From positions 1 to 32,351 of the forward strand of contig PKUD01000161.1 of the NCBI GenBank assembly GCA_002869695.1: a DNA stretch of 32,351 nucleotides, given 5' to 3'. This DNA comes from Desulfuromonas sp. Lineage in GTDB: Bacteria > Desulfobacterota > Desulfuromonadia > Desulfuromonadales > Geopsychrobacteraceae. Both the position numbers and the translations under genes were made by a program. Below the pieces are notes generated by a model that was not told the DNA's origin, made no database searches, and worked only from the letters and a program-made list of their open reading frames with translations. Shown here in pieces: positions 9,052 to 16,742 of this stretch (within the stretch, counting starts at the first letter, position 1; each line of letters begins with the position of its first letter).

Positions 9052-9656
9052 GGCTGCTGGTTGCAACAGGCAACCCCGGAAAGCTTAAAGAGATCCGACG
9101 GTTGCTGGCCAACAATCCTGTCGAGGTTGTCGGGCTGACAGAGTATCCCGACCTGCCTGCCGTGGTCGAGGATGGCGATACTTTCGCCGCCAACGCGCGT
9201 AAGAAGGCAACGGAAATTGCTGCTGCGTCCGGTTGCCTGACCCTGGCCGATGACAGTGGTTTGGTGGTTGATGCGTTAGGTGGGGCACCCGGGGTGATCT
9301 CTGCCCGTTATTCCGGCTTGGATGGGGACGATGAAGCGAACAACCGCAAGCTTATGGAAGAACTGCACGAGGTTCCGGATGATCGGCGCCAGGCGGCCTT
9401 TCACTGTGTAATGGCACTGGCCGAGCCGGGAGGTCGGTGTCGCACCTTCGAAGGTCGGATCGCTGGGAGGCTATTGCGAGAACCCCGTGGAGAGGGTGGG
9501 TTTGGTTACGACCCTTACTTCCTGGTTCCTGAGTACGGCAAGACAACCGCCGAGCTTCCGCTCGATATAAAGAACCGGATCAGCCACCGTGGTCATGCCC
9601 TTCGCAAGGTGCTGCCCGTGCTGCAGGAATATGATTCAGCTGATGAAAAAAATTGA
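9048..9656 (+). CDS. rdgB: XTP/dITP pyrophosphatase (non-canonical purine NTP hydrolase)
   Basis: RdgB/Ham1 hydrolyses ITP, dITP and XTP to their monophosphates, keeping deaminated purines out of DNA and RNA. The 202-residue protein has the N-terminal [11 protein letters not shown] substrate motif, [17 protein letters not shown] with the catalytic aspartate, the [12 protein letters not shown] segment, GGFGYDPYF for base binding, and [11 protein letters not shown] at the C-terminus. It starts within the rph stop codon (ATGA), so translation is probably coupled. It ends just upstream of the likely ndk promoter. Confidence 0.96.
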   Translation: MRLLVATGNPGKLKEIRRLLANNPVEVVGLTEYPDLPAVVEDGDTFAANARKKATEIAAASGCLTLADDSGLVVDALGGAPGVISARYSGLDGDDEANNRKLMEELHEVPDDRRQAAFHCVMALAEPGGRCRTFEGRIAGRLLREPRGEGGFGYDPYFLVPEYGKTTAELPLDIKNRISHRGHALRKVLPVLQEYDSADEKN

Positions 9657-9681
9657 CAGGGTCCAGGGGGAATGCTAAAAC
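9653..9681 (+). promoter_or_regulatory. Likely ndk promoter
   Basis: TTGACA (9653-9658, overlapping the rdgB stop) and TAAAAC (9676-9681) are 17 bases apart, with a TG extension two bases before the -10 box. An 8-base-pair inverted repeat (9676-9683 with 9687-9694) overlaps the -10 region; it lacks a T tract and is a poor terminator, so a regulatory or incidental role is possible. Confidence 0.5.
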
Positions 9682-9731
9682 CGCCTCGGTTTTATTGATC
9701 CCTGATCACAACATAAAGACAGGAGAATAAC

Positions 9732-10154
9732 ATGGCAGTAGAGCAGACTTTCGCAATCATTAAACCGGACGCATTTGCCGCCGGTCATGCAGGCAAAATC
9801 CTTGCGCGTATTTATGCCGAGGGATTCAAGGTCGTCGGTTTGAAAAAACTTTATCTGAGCAAAGTCGAGGCTGAGGGCTTTTACGCAGTTCACAAAGAGC
9901 GTCCCTTTTTCGCTGAACTGACTGACTTCATGAGCAGCGGTCCCTGTATCGTTATGGCTCTTGAGGCAGAAGGTGCGATTCTCAAGTGGCGCGATCTGAT
10001 GGGTGCGACCAATCCTGCTGAAGCGGCGGAAGGAACCCTGCGTAAGGAATTTGGCGCGTCGATCGGGGAGAATGCCACCCACGGTTCAGACGCTCCGGAA
10101 ACCGCGGCGTTCGAGCTCGGCTACTTCTTTAATGGCCTGGAACTGCTTGTTTAA
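9732..10154 (+). CDS. ndk: Nucleoside diphosphate kinase
   Basis: Ndk balances nucleoside triphosphate pools by moving the gamma-phosphate of ATP to NDPs through a phosphohistidine. The 140-residue product is of normal size, starts with [11 protein letters not shown], and has the active-site motif NATHGSD with H117 as the phosphorylated residue. The KERPFF segment and the GPCIVMALE strand are also typical. AGGAGA lies seven bases before ATG 9732. It has its own probable promoter and a strong terminator, so it is likely monocistronic. Confidence 0.97.
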   Translation: MAVEQTFAIIKPDAFAAGHAGKILARIYAEGFKVVGLKKLYLSKVEAEGFYAVHKERPFFAELTDFMSSGPCIVMALEAEGAILKWRDLMGATNPAEAAEGTLRKEFGASIGENATHGSDAPETAAFELGYFFNGLELLV

Positions 10155-10182
10155 GCAGAACCTCACACCGGTTGAACAATGA

Positions 10183-10213
10183 ACAGGTCGGGCGAATCCC
10201 GGCCTGTTTTTTT
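10183..10213 (+). terminator. Intrinsic terminator after ndk
   Basis: A 10-base-pair stem including one G-U pair (10183-10192 with 10198-10207), a CGAAT loop, and an immediate run of T through 10213. Confidence 0.93.
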
Positions 10214-10316
10214 GTTTGTCGCAACCGGAAGAGGATGTTTCACGTTGCTGGGAGGGTGCTGAATTCTGACTCCTTTGTCATGCCCGTTATCTATGTGGCA
10301 TGTCGGCATGGCTTCC

Positions 10317-10341
10317 AAAATACTTGAAATTTAAGTATTTT
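10317..10341. repeat. AT-rich palindrome (operator-like) upstream of rlmN
   Basis: AAAATACTT (10317-10325) and its exact reverse complement AAGTATTTT (10333-10341) flank a 7-base spacer GAAATTT. It lies in the 172 bases between the ndk terminator and rlmN, abutting the possible -35 box at 10340. It could be a binding site for a dimeric regulator or an AT-only hairpin; no regulator is identified. Confidence 0.6.
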
Positions 10342-10367
10342 TACGTTAGTTTTAGACGCTGTACATT
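10340..10367 (+). promoter_or_regulatory. Possible rlmN promoter
   Basis: TTTACG (10340-10345) and TACATT (10362-10367) are 16 bases apart, each matching four of six consensus positions. The start site would be near 10374, only about 12 bases before GTG 10386, so the leader would be very short. Confidence 0.3.
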
Positions 10368-10385
10368 AACGTATTTCATAAAAGA

Positions 10386-11420
10386 GTGTTTAAGCAATTG
10401 ATCGATATCAAAAACCTGACTCTGCCTGAATTTACTGATCAGTTGACCGGGCTGGGTAAAGAAAAGTTTCGCGCACGACAGATCATCAAATGGATCTACG
10501 CCCGTGACGTTATCTCGTTTGATGAGATGACCGACCTGTCCAAGGCTCTGCGGGAAGAACTCAAAGAGCGGTTTTATATTTCGGATTGGGCCCCGGAAGT
10601 GGTTGAAACCTCAACCGACGGGACCCGTAAATATCTTTTCCGACTGGGCGATGGAGAGACGGTCGAAGCTGTGCGCATCCCGATGGATGGGGGCCGGGAC
10701 ACCCTGTGTATCTCGACCCAGGTCGGCTGTGCAATGCAGTGTAGTTTCTGTCTAACCGGAACCTTTGGCCTGTTACGCAATCTGCTTCCTTCGGAAATCG
10801 TCAACCAAGTCTGTGCCGCGCGTCGAGACGGTCCGATTCATAATCTGGTCTTGATGGGTATGGGTGAGCCGCTGCATAATCTGGAAAATGTGATCAGCGC
10901 GCTGGAGATCCTTTACCTGGATGATGGCTGTGGCTACGGGGCCCGACGGGTCACTTTGTCAACCTGTGGGCTGGTTCCGGAGATGTACGAACTGGCCCGG
11001 AGGGTCAAGGTCGGTCTTGCGGTCTCGCTCAATGCCACAACTGATGAACTGCGTGACCAGTTGATGCCGATCAACCGGACGTATCCGCTTGCAGAGTTGA
11101 TGTCTGCCTGCCGGGATCTGCCCCTTGAACCGCGCCAGAGGATAACATTCGAATATATTCTGATCGGTGGGGTGAATGACTCGCGCAGCGATGCAAAACG
11201 TTTGGTGAAGCTGCTGCACGGTATTCGCGCCAAAGTCAATCTGATCCCCTACAACGAGCATGCGGGTTCTGACCTGAAACAACCCACAGATGAGGCGATC
11301 GAAGATTTTCAGCGATATCTCCTCGACCGACAGATCGTTGCTATCCGGCGTGCCAGTAAGGGGCTGGATATCTCGGCGGCCTGTGGCCAGTTGAAGGCCA
11401 AACTGGAAGAAAAACAATAG
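10386..11420 (+). CDS. rlmN: Dual-specificity 23S rRNA/tRNA C2-adenosine methyltransferase RlmN
   Basis: RlmN is a radical SAM enzyme that methylates A2503 of 23S rRNA and A37 of some tRNAs. The 344-residue protein has an N-terminal accessory domain ([13 protein letters not shown]), the cluster cysteines C115, C119 and C122 (CAMQCSFC), the [12 protein letters not shown] motif, [18 protein letters not shown], and the catalytic C333 in ISAACGQL that forms the intermediate adduct. The residue after the last cluster cysteine is L rather than the more common A. GTG 10386 lacks a clear ribosome site; TTG 10398, which has AAAGAG upstream, is an alternative that would begin exactly at IDIKNLTL, the usual RlmN N-terminus. 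Confidence 0.96.
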   Translation: MFKQLIDIKNLTLPEFTDQLTGLGKEKFRARQIIKWIYARDVISFDEMTDLSKALREELKERFYISDWAPEVVETSTDGTRKYLFRLGDGETVEAVRIPMDGGRDTLCISTQVGCAMQCSFCLTGTFGLLRNLLPSEIVNQVCAARRDGPIHNLVLMGMGEPLHNLENVISALEILYLDDGCGYGARRVTLSTCGLVPEMYELARRVKVGLAVSLNATTDELRDQLMPINRTYPLAELMSACRDLPLEPRQRITFEYILIGGVNDSRSDAKRLVKLLHGIRAKVNLIPYNEHAGSDLKQPTDEAIEDFQRYLLDRQIVAIRRASKGLDISAACGQLKAKLEEKQ

Positions 11421-11427
11421 TGAGAAC

Positions 11428-11455
11428 GCATCGCTTAAGGTAGGATGTGCGATGC
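11428..11455 (+). repeat. Inverted repeat between rlmN and mtnP
   Basis: GCATCGC (11428-11434) and GCGATGC (11449-11455) are exact reverse complements around a 14-base purine-rich loop. There is no following T tract, so it is not a standard terminator; an RNA hairpin that separates the two genes or protects the downstream message is possible. Confidence 0.45.
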
Positions 11456-11503
11456 TCAGATTTGACCATTTTACCTGATGATTATTCCCGGAGGAAAAAA
11501 TCC

Positions 11504-12382
11504 ATGTCATTACCTGTTATAGGAGTCATCGGCGGTAGCGGTCTGTATGAAATTGAGGGTCTGACAGATATAGCAGAGAAGCGCATTGAAACACCTTTCG
11601 GGACTCCTTCAGATGCTTTTATTACCGGTGTTCTGGACGGGGTCAGGATGGTGTTTCTGCCACGCCACGGGCGCGGTCATCGTCTGCTCCCTTCCGAAGT
11701 CAATTATCGGGCCAACATCTATGGCATGAAAACTCTCGGTGTCGATCAGATTATCTCTGTTTCGGCAGTGGGGAGCATGAAGGAAGAGATTGTCCCCGGT
11801 CATATCGTCATTCCCGACCAGTTTTTTGACCGGACCCAGGGGAAGCGGGACTCGACCTTTTTCGGCAACGGTGTGGTCGGTCATGTTCAGTTTGCTGACC
11901 CGATCTGTCCTGCCATGGCCCAGCGTGTTCATGAGGCAGCAAAAACTGTGGGAGCGACGGCTCATCGAGGCGGGACTTACATCTGTATCGAAGGCCCGAA
12001 TTTTTCTACCCGGGCCGAGTCGAACATATACCGCAGTTGGGGAGTCGATGTGATCGGGATGACCAATATTCCGGAAGCCCGGTTGGCACGTGAGGCAGAA
12101 ATCTGCTATGCCACTGTAGCACTGGCCACCGATTATGATTGCTGGCATGATGGCCATGATGATGTCTCGGTTGAGGCCGTCATAGCGGTAATCCAACAGA
12201 ATGTCGCCACCGCTCGCCAGATCATCCGCGAAACGGTTCTGGATATTGCTGCCGGTAAAAGCACTGCCGCGTGCGGATGCGGCGAAGCGCTTAAATTTGC
12301 GGTCATGACCGATGCTTCGCTGATTCCGGCTGAAACCAGGAGTGTCCTGGAGCCGTTGATCGGCAAGTATCTCGCCCGATGA
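11504..12382 (+). CDS. mtnP: S-methyl-5'-thioadenosine phosphorylase
   Basis: MtnP splits methylthioadenosine, a by-product of polyamine and radical SAM chemistry, with phosphate into adenine and 5-methylthioribose 1-phosphate. The 292-residue protein begins VIGVIGGSGLYEIEG, has the phosphate-binding FLPRHGRGHRLLPSEVNYRAN region (as FLPRHGRGH then LPSEVNYRAN), IEGPNFSTRAE, GMTNIPEARLAREAE and TDYDCWH at 209-215. D210 and D212 match the aspartates that select 6-aminopurines in MTA phosphorylases, favouring MTA over inosine/guanosine; adenosine may also be accepted. ATG 11504 has GGAGG nine bases upstream; the frame is open to 11447 but those residues are not family-like. A PfkB kinase follows 66 bases downstream. 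Confidence 0.93.
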   Translation: MSLPVIGVIGGSGLYEIEGLTDIAEKRIETPFGTPSDAFITGVLDGVRMVFLPRHGRGHRLLPSEVNYRANIYGMKTLGVDQIISVSAVGSMKEEIVPGHIVIPDQFFDRTQGKRDSTFFGNGVVGHVQFADPICPAMAQRVHEAAKTVGATAHRGGTYICIEGPNFSTRAESNIYRSWGVDVIGMTNIPEARLAREAEICYATVALATDYDCWHDGHDDVSVEAVIAVIQQNVATARQIIRETVLDIAAGKSTAACGCGEALKFAVMTDASLIPAETRSVLEPLIGKYLAR

Positions 12383-12448
12383 TGATTAGTGCCCGGGATC
12401 CGCTGAACGAGTCGCCTCTTTGAAGAGTGAACTGAATACGGAGCAAAT

Positions 12449-13369
12449 ATGAGTATCCTGGTCGTGGGCAGTGTTGCCTTTGATAGCATCACGACGCCTT
12501 TTGGTCACGTAGATGAGGTTCTAGGCGGTTCCGCCTGCTATTTTTCGACCTCTGCAAGTTTTTTTACCGACGTCAACCTTGTTGCAGTCGTCGGTGAGGA
12601 TTTTCCGCAACGGCATATCGACTTCCTCGATAGCCGCGGAATAGGGCTTGAAGGGCTGATGAGAGGGGCGGGGCGGACATTTCGCTGGGCCGGGCAGTAT
12701 GAATACGATCTCAATGAGGCGCATACCCTGGACACCCAGCTGAATGTTTTTGAGGACTTTAAACCGGACCTGCCGAAAGGATATCGTGATGCTGAATATG
12801 TCTTCCTGGCAAATATCGATCCGGAACTCCAGCTCGATGTCCTGTCTCAAGTCAGAAATCCCCGGCTGGTCGCATGTGATACCATGAATTTCTGGATCTC
12901 CGGCAAGCGTGACGCGTTGCTTAAGACCCTGGCGCGAGTCGATACCCTGGTTATTAATGAAGCCGAAGTGCGACAGCTGGCAGAAGAGCCGAACCTGGTC
13001 AAGGCTGCGGCTATTGTCCGTGGTTTCGGTCCGCAGACCCTGGTTGTCAAACGTGGCGAATACGGCGTATTGATGTTTGGCGAGCATTCGATTTTTTCAG
13101 CCCCGGCTTATCCTCTCGAAGAGGTTTTCGATCCAACCGGCGCAGGCGATACTTTTGCAGGTGGTTTTGTCGGCTATCTCGCCGCCACCCGTAACCTGAA
13201 CGAAAACAATCTACGCAAGGCGATTGTTTTCGGTTCCGTGATGGCATCTTTTACCGTGGAGAAGTTCAGTCTCGATCGCCTGCGCGACCTTCAATACGGC
13301 GAGATAGAGGACCGGTTCCATAAAATGAAATTGTTGACGGATTTCGGTCTTTTGGATGATTTGCAGTAG
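12449..13369 (+). CDS. PfkB family carbohydrate/nucleoside kinase
   Basis: A 306-residue ribokinase-fold kinase. The N-terminal strand SILVVGSVAFDSI and VLGGSACYFSTSASFF form the substrate lid region, and the C-terminal signature DPTGAGDTFAGGFVGY begins at D228, with D234 as the expected catalytic base and the GAGD anion hole. The substrate cannot be read from the sequence; ribose, adenosine, fructose-type and methylthioribose-related sugars are all handled by this superfamily. Its position straight after mtnP suggests a role in salvage of MTA-derived sugars or nucleosides. GGAG lies five bases before ATG 12449. The length is standard for the family. Confidence 0.85.
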   Translation: MSILVVGSVAFDSITTPFGHVDEVLGGSACYFSTSASFFTDVNLVAVVGEDFPQRHIDFLDSRGIGLEGLMRGAGRTFRWAGQYEYDLNEAHTLDTQLNVFEDFKPDLPKGYRDAEYVFLANIDPELQLDVLSQVRNPRLVACDTMNFWISGKRDALLKTLARVDTLVINEAEVRQLAEEPNLVKAAAIVRGFGPQTLVVKRGEYGVLMFGEHSIFSAPAYPLEEVFDPTGAGDTFAGGFVGYLAATRNLNENNLRKAIVFGSVMASFTVEKFSLDRLRDLQYGEIEDRFHKMKLLTDFGLLDDLQ

Positions 13370-13426
13370 TTGTTTTCGTTTGCAGATAAGAACAAAAGGT
13401 CATCCTGTCGCTGAGAGGAGAGCTTT

Positions 13427-14077
13427 ATGTTTGTTCAGCAACAAAATCTCTCGTTTCTGAATCTGCCGGCCACGCGGTTACGCCGATTATTTTCCTCCAC
13501 CGTGGATGAGCAGGTTGCTCTGCCGGATTACCCCGCGCAGATGGCATCGGTCTATCTGATCGGTCTGGCGTCGAACAATGGCATCCAGGTCCTGCTGGCA
13601 TTTTACCTGAGAGACAGCCGGCGGTCAGTTTTCTTCGTGCCTCCGGGGGGAGACGTCGCTTTTGATCAAGCGGAAGCAGTGCTTCAGGAAGGGCTCGAAT
13701 TTGCCGAGTCAATGGGTTTTATCCTGGCGGATGCCGACATTCATCAGTACAATCCGGAACAGTTGGACAGCTTCTGGCGAGGTCTGCCGATCTGTCGACG
13801 TTATGTGACCCCTGAGCCACACCCGGTGGCTAAGCCGGAAACCCCATGCGTGGCAGCAAAGGCTACAATAGAGCCACCGGCCGAGGTCAGGAAAGAGCCA
13901 TCGACCGAAGTCAGGAAAGAAGCACCGGCCGAAGTCAGGAAGGAAGCACCGGCCGAAGTCAGGAAGGAAGCACCGGCCGAAATGGCCAAAGAGGTGCGGA
14001 TCCCGCCTGTTGTCGACCTGAAGGAGAGAAGGAAGCGTTGTCGGGAGAGTCTGGGTCGATTCCTGGCTTCATTGTGA
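13427..14077 (+). CDS. Unknown protein with a repeated acidic/basic linker
   Basis: I do not recognise this 216-residue protein. Residues 1-130 look like a folded soluble domain (LPDYPAQMASVYLIGLASNNGIQVLLAFYL is a plausible beta region, cited here as LPDYPAQMASVY and IQVLLAFYL), with VFFVPPGGDVAFDQAEAVLQEGLEFAESMGF suggesting a strand then a helix (VFFVPPGG, EAVLQEGLEF). Residues 149-188 are five copies of an eight-residue motif close to EAPAEVRK, a charged linker likely to be extended or helical. The last 25 residues (LKERRKRCRESLGRFLASL) form a basic amphipathic helix. No signal peptide or membrane helix is seen. GAGGAGA precedes ATG 13427. It lies 29 bases before the PilF-like lipoprotein gene and may be co-transcribed with it. 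Confidence 0.8.
   Translation: MFVQQQNLSFLNLPATRLRRLFSSTVDEQVALPDYPAQMASVYLIGLASNNGIQVLLAFYLRDSRRSVFFVPPGGDVAFDQAEAVLQEGLEFAESMGFILADADIHQYNPEQLDSFWRGLPICRRYVTPEPHPVAKPETPCVAAKATIEPPAEVRKEPSTEVRKEAPAEVRKEAPAEVRKEAPAEMAKEVRIPPVVDLKERRKRCRESLGRFLASL
13871..13990 (+). repeat. In-frame 24-base tandem repeat, five units
   Basis: Five consecutive 24-base units start at 13871, 13895, 13919, 13943 and 13967. Units three and four are identical; units one and two differ at a few positions and the fifth is degenerate in its last nine bases. Each unit codes for eight residues of the form EAPAEVRK, so copy-number change would keep the frame. Confidence 0.95.
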
Positions 14078-14106
14078 TTTGCCATAGCCCGCATAGGGAG
14101 GCGCGG

Positions 14107-14853
14107 ATGTTTTTGATAAGAAAAATGATAGCACTACTCCTGATTCTGACCCTGTTCGGCTGCGGAGCGGCGGTGGATCGGAAGAATCAAGCAAAGTCCC
14201 ATTTTACTTTGGGTCTGTCGCATATGCAGAATGGCAGCCCGACTCTGGCTTTGAAAGAACTGTTGCAGGCTGTGAAATTCGACAGCTCTGATGCCCAGAT
14301 CCATGCTGCTTTGGCTCAGGCTTATCAGGTCAAGAAGGCGTTCATGCAGGCCGAGCAGCATTATCTCCGTGCGCTGAAACTATCCGACGACGATCCTCGC
14401 TATCAGAACAATTTGGCGGCCTTGTATGTGGATATGGAGCAGTGGGATAAGGCGCTTGACTATTTTGGCAGGGCCTCCAAAAACCTGCTGTTCATGCGTA
14501 CCGAAGTCGCTTTGACCGGTATCGGCTATGCTCATTTTCGCAAAGGTGACTATCCTGCCGCGATCAGTGCCTATCAGGAAGCAAGAGCGATCGCGCCTGG
14601 TTATGCTCCGATCAGTCTGCGTCTGGGAGAGGTCTTCGCTGCCATGGGGCAGGATGGTGTTGCGCGGAAAGAGTTTGAGAAAGCTCTGCAGCAGTCGCCA
14701 AATTACGCAGAGGCCCATTATCGTCTGGGCCTTGTTCTGCTCCGGGAAAAACAATTGCAGCAGGCGGCAGAGCGTTTTCGTCAGGTGGTTGAGCTTTCTG
14801 CTGAGTCCGAGTGGGGGCAGAAGTCTGCTGGGGTCCTGCAAACCCTTCCGTAG
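14107..14853 (+). CDS. TPR-repeat lipoprotein, PilF/PilW-like
   Basis: A 248-residue outer-envelope lipoprotein: a signal peptide (MFLIRKMIALLLILTLFG) ends in a lipobox with C19 as the lipidated residue. The rest is a run of about six tetratricopeptide repeats, visible as AHFTLGLSHMQNG-like, AALAQAYQVKKAFMQAEQHY, NNLAALYVDMEQWDKALDYF, GYAHFRKGDYPAAISAYQEA and YRLGLVLLREKQLQQAAERF. PilF proteins act as pilotins that place the type IV pilus secretin; the position between rlmN and a RodZ-like gene supports this assignment, though the TPRs alone do not prove it. AGGGAGG precedes ATG 14107 by five bases. The frame is open further upstream to 13846, but only because the tandem repeat has no stop codons in that frame. 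Confidence 0.85.
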   Translation: MFLIRKMIALLLILTLFGCGAAVDRKNQAKSHFTLGLSHMQNGSPTLALKELLQAVKFDSSDAQIHAALAQAYQVKKAFMQAEQHYLRALKLSDDDPRYQNNLAALYVDMEQWDKALDYFGRASKNLLFMRTEVALTGIGYAHFRKGDYPAAISAYQEARAIAPGYAPISLRLGEVFAAMGQDGVARKEFEKALQQSPNYAEAHYRLGLVLLREKQLQQAAERFRQVVELSAESEWGQKSAGVLQTLP

Positions 14854-14871
14854 TTATACTTTGGTTGAGTG

Positions 14872-15738
14872 ATGGATGATTGTCAGTTGTTAGGTGAATA
14901 TCTTCGCGAACAGCGCCTGCAAAAAGGTCTCTCGCTGCAAGACATCTCACTGCGCACAAAAATAAAAATGAACTATCTGCAGGCGCTTGAAGAAGGGCAC
15001 TACGACCAGCTTCCGGTAGATACCTATATCAAAGGGTTCCTCGGTAGTTACTCTGAAGTACTTGATGTGCAATATGAAAAACTTATTGAGCTGTACAGTG
15101 CTGAACGCCCGGAGACTCCCACTCAGGTATTGCGTTCTGCCCCCGGTGGGATCGAGTTTGCTAGTACGAAAAAAATCTCTCTCAGGATAATTCCTGTTCT
15201 GCTGGTCCTGTTGATTCTCTTCAGCGGTCTGGCTGCTTGGTGGCTCTGGCCACAGGACGAATCTGTTGTCCAGACGGTTATAGAGAGCGTTGACCAACCT
15301 GTGACAATAGCAGACGAAACAATCGTGACTACCGTTGTGACCAAAGAGGTGGATGTGCCTGTCGAGAAAGACTCGGCCTCAGCAGTGCCCCTTGATGAGA
15401 ACGTCGCTGCTAAACAGTTGCCAGTTTCGCTTGACCTGCAACACAATGAAAAAACAACCGGACAGGAGAACCGCCGACCGGAACTGGGAGCCGCTAGCTC
15501 GACGGTACTCCCCGCCGTTTTGGAACTGCGGGCCGTTCAACCGGTGGTTGTCTCGATTAACATCGACGGCCGCGAACCGCAGACCTATTCCCTGCAGCCT
15601 GGCTCGTTGCTCCGGTGGCGGATCAGAAGTTCCCTGCAACTGCAGACTGATCCGGTAGATGCTGTTCGACTGCATCTCAATGATCTTGAAGTCAAGCCGA
15701 ACGCGAACGGCCAGTTGTTTTTTCCTGTATCGGAATGA
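14872..15738 (+). CDS. rodZ: RodZ-like helix-turn-helix membrane protein
   Basis: A 288-residue protein with the RodZ layout: an N-terminal HTH_25 domain (LGEYLREQRLQKGLSLQDIS, TKIKMNYLQALEEGHYDQLP, TYIKGFLGSYSEVL), one transmembrane helix at about 104-126 (IIPVLLVLLILFSGLAAWWL), a low-complexity periplasmic linker and a C-terminal DUF4115 beta domain from about residue 215. RodZ links MreB filaments to the elongation machinery and sets rod shape; some members also regulate gene expression. ATG 14872 is preceded by a neighbouring GTG (14869) in the same frame, and no strong ribosome site is seen. It follows the TPR lipoprotein by 18 bases. Confidence 0.88.
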   Translation: MDDCQLLGEYLREQRLQKGLSLQDISLRTKIKMNYLQALEEGHYDQLPVDTYIKGFLGSYSEVLDVQYEKLIELYSAERPETPTQVLRSAPGGIEFASTKKISLRIIPVLLVLLILFSGLAAWWLWPQDESVVQTVIESVDQPVTIADETIVTTVVTKEVDVPVEKDSASAVPLDENVAAKQLPVSLDLQHNEKTTGQENRRPELGAASSTVLPAVLELRAVQPVVVSINIDGREPQTYSLQPGSLLRWRIRSSLQLQTDPVDAVRLHLNDLEVKPNANGQLFFPVSE

Positions 15739-15747
15739 GGAGGGGCC

Positions 15748-16623
15748 TTGAGCACCTACCGCCAGACGAGGCAGTTTTCGGGCTACGATGATCATGAAGA
15801 TACCGCAAAAGTGCAATTGCTTGGAGATGTGCTGCCCGCTGTAAAAGAAATCCGTAACCGTTTCGGAGACTTACGTCCTGAATGCGCCATTGTGCTGGGG
15901 TCTGGATTGGCGTCCCTGGCGAATCAGTTGTCCCGGCCGCAGAGCATTGACTATTCGGACCTGCCCCATTTCCCCTCTGCAGCGGTCACGGGACACGAAG
16001 GACGCTTCTGGCTCGGTGAATTATTTGGTCTGTCAGTTGTCCTGTTTCAGGGGCGCTATCATTATTATGAAGGCTATAGTGCTTATCAGGTTACCGCACC
16101 TGTTCGACTGGCGAAAGAACTTGGCTGCCGGAGAATAATACTGACAAATGCTGCAGGGGGGATTACCGACAGGACGAGTCCCGGCAGCTTCATGCTCGTC
16201 ACAGATCATATCAACCTGGTTGGTGCGAGTCCGCTGCGCGGAGCACGGCCTGCTCCCTTTATTGATCTTTGCTCCCTGTATCGTCATGACTTTTTTCAAT
16301 CCCTGAAAGAATCTTTGCTGGGCAGCGGAGTGGATTTACAGCAGGGTGTGCTGGCCTGGATGCCAGGACCGAGTTATGAAACTCCTGCCGAGATTCGTGG
16401 GCTGGAACGCCTTGGCGCCGATGCTGTGTCCATGTCTACGATACCTGAAGCTATCATGGCCCAAGCGCTTGGTCTGGAGACAGTCGCCCTGTCACTGATT
16501 GCCAATAAGGCGGCCGGTAAATCTGGGTCCCCTTTATCCCATCATGACGTCCTCTCTACCGGAAAAACAGCTGCTGCCAAACTTCCTCTTCTGCTCGCTG
16601 AAGTTTTTTCCCACTGGGCATAG
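15748..16623 (+). CDS. punA: Purine-nucleoside phosphorylase (trimeric PNP family)
   Basis: PNP cleaves inosine, guanosine and their deoxy forms with phosphate to free base and (deoxy)ribose 1-phosphate. The 291-residue protein has IVLGSGLASLA for phosphate, the QGRYHYYEGYSAYQV region with phosphate and active-site residues, ILTNAAGGI, and GPSYETPAEIRGLERLGADA. E211 and N253 (SLIANKAAG) are 42 residues apart, exactly as the base-binding E201 and N243 of human PNP, which predicts 6-oxopurine preference and complements MtnP. TTG 15748 is the start: GAGGAGGGG (15737-15745) sits just before it, and no in-frame ATG occurs before the conserved core. It follows rodZ by nine bases. The symbol is by analogy. 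Confidence 0.92.
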   Translation: MSTYRQTRQFSGYDDHEDTAKVQLLGDVLPAVKEIRNRFGDLRPECAIVLGSGLASLANQLSRPQSIDYSDLPHFPSAAVTGHEGRFWLGELFGLSVVLFQGRYHYYEGYSAYQVTAPVRLAKELGCRRIILTNAAGGITDRTSPGSFMLVTDHINLVGASPLRGARPAPFIDLCSLYRHDFFQSLKESLLGSGVDLQQGVLAWMPGPSYETPAEIRGLERLGADAVSMSTIPEAIMAQALGLETVALSLIANKAAGKSGSPLSHHDVLSTGKTAAAKLPLLLAEVFSHWA

Positions 16624-16675
16624 TTGAATCAAAAAAGTCTATTAAATTAAGTAGGATACCCTTTTTTTGTGCGGC

Positions 16676-16703
16676 TTGACAGGCAGGCTTTGCGTGTTAC
16701 GCT
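16676..16703 (+). promoter_or_regulatory. Promoter for the receiver-Usp pair
   Basis: A perfect TTGACA (16676-16681) is followed after 16 bases by TACGCT (16698-16703) with a TG extension at 16695-16696. It lies in the 119-base gap between the PNP gene and the receiver gene. Confidence 0.5.
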
Positions 16704-16742
16704 TGAGACAAAGAGTTTGCTGTGTCCTGCGGAGCCGCGTGC

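Noticed and set aside
13801-14094. Minus-strand open frame encoding repeated GASFLTSA
   Set aside because: This is the antisense reading of the same 24-base repeat; it has no ribosome site or family motif.
13846-14106. Long upstream extension of the TPR lipoprotein reading frame across the tandem repeat
   Set aside because: It is open only because the 24-base unit lacks stop codons in that frame; the signal peptide with lipobox and the AGGGAGG site fix the start at 14107.
16630-16669. CAAAAAAG and CTTTTTTTG arms after the PNP gene as a terminator
   Set aside because: The arms are almost purely A/T and are separated by more than 20 bases, so a stable hairpin is unlikely.
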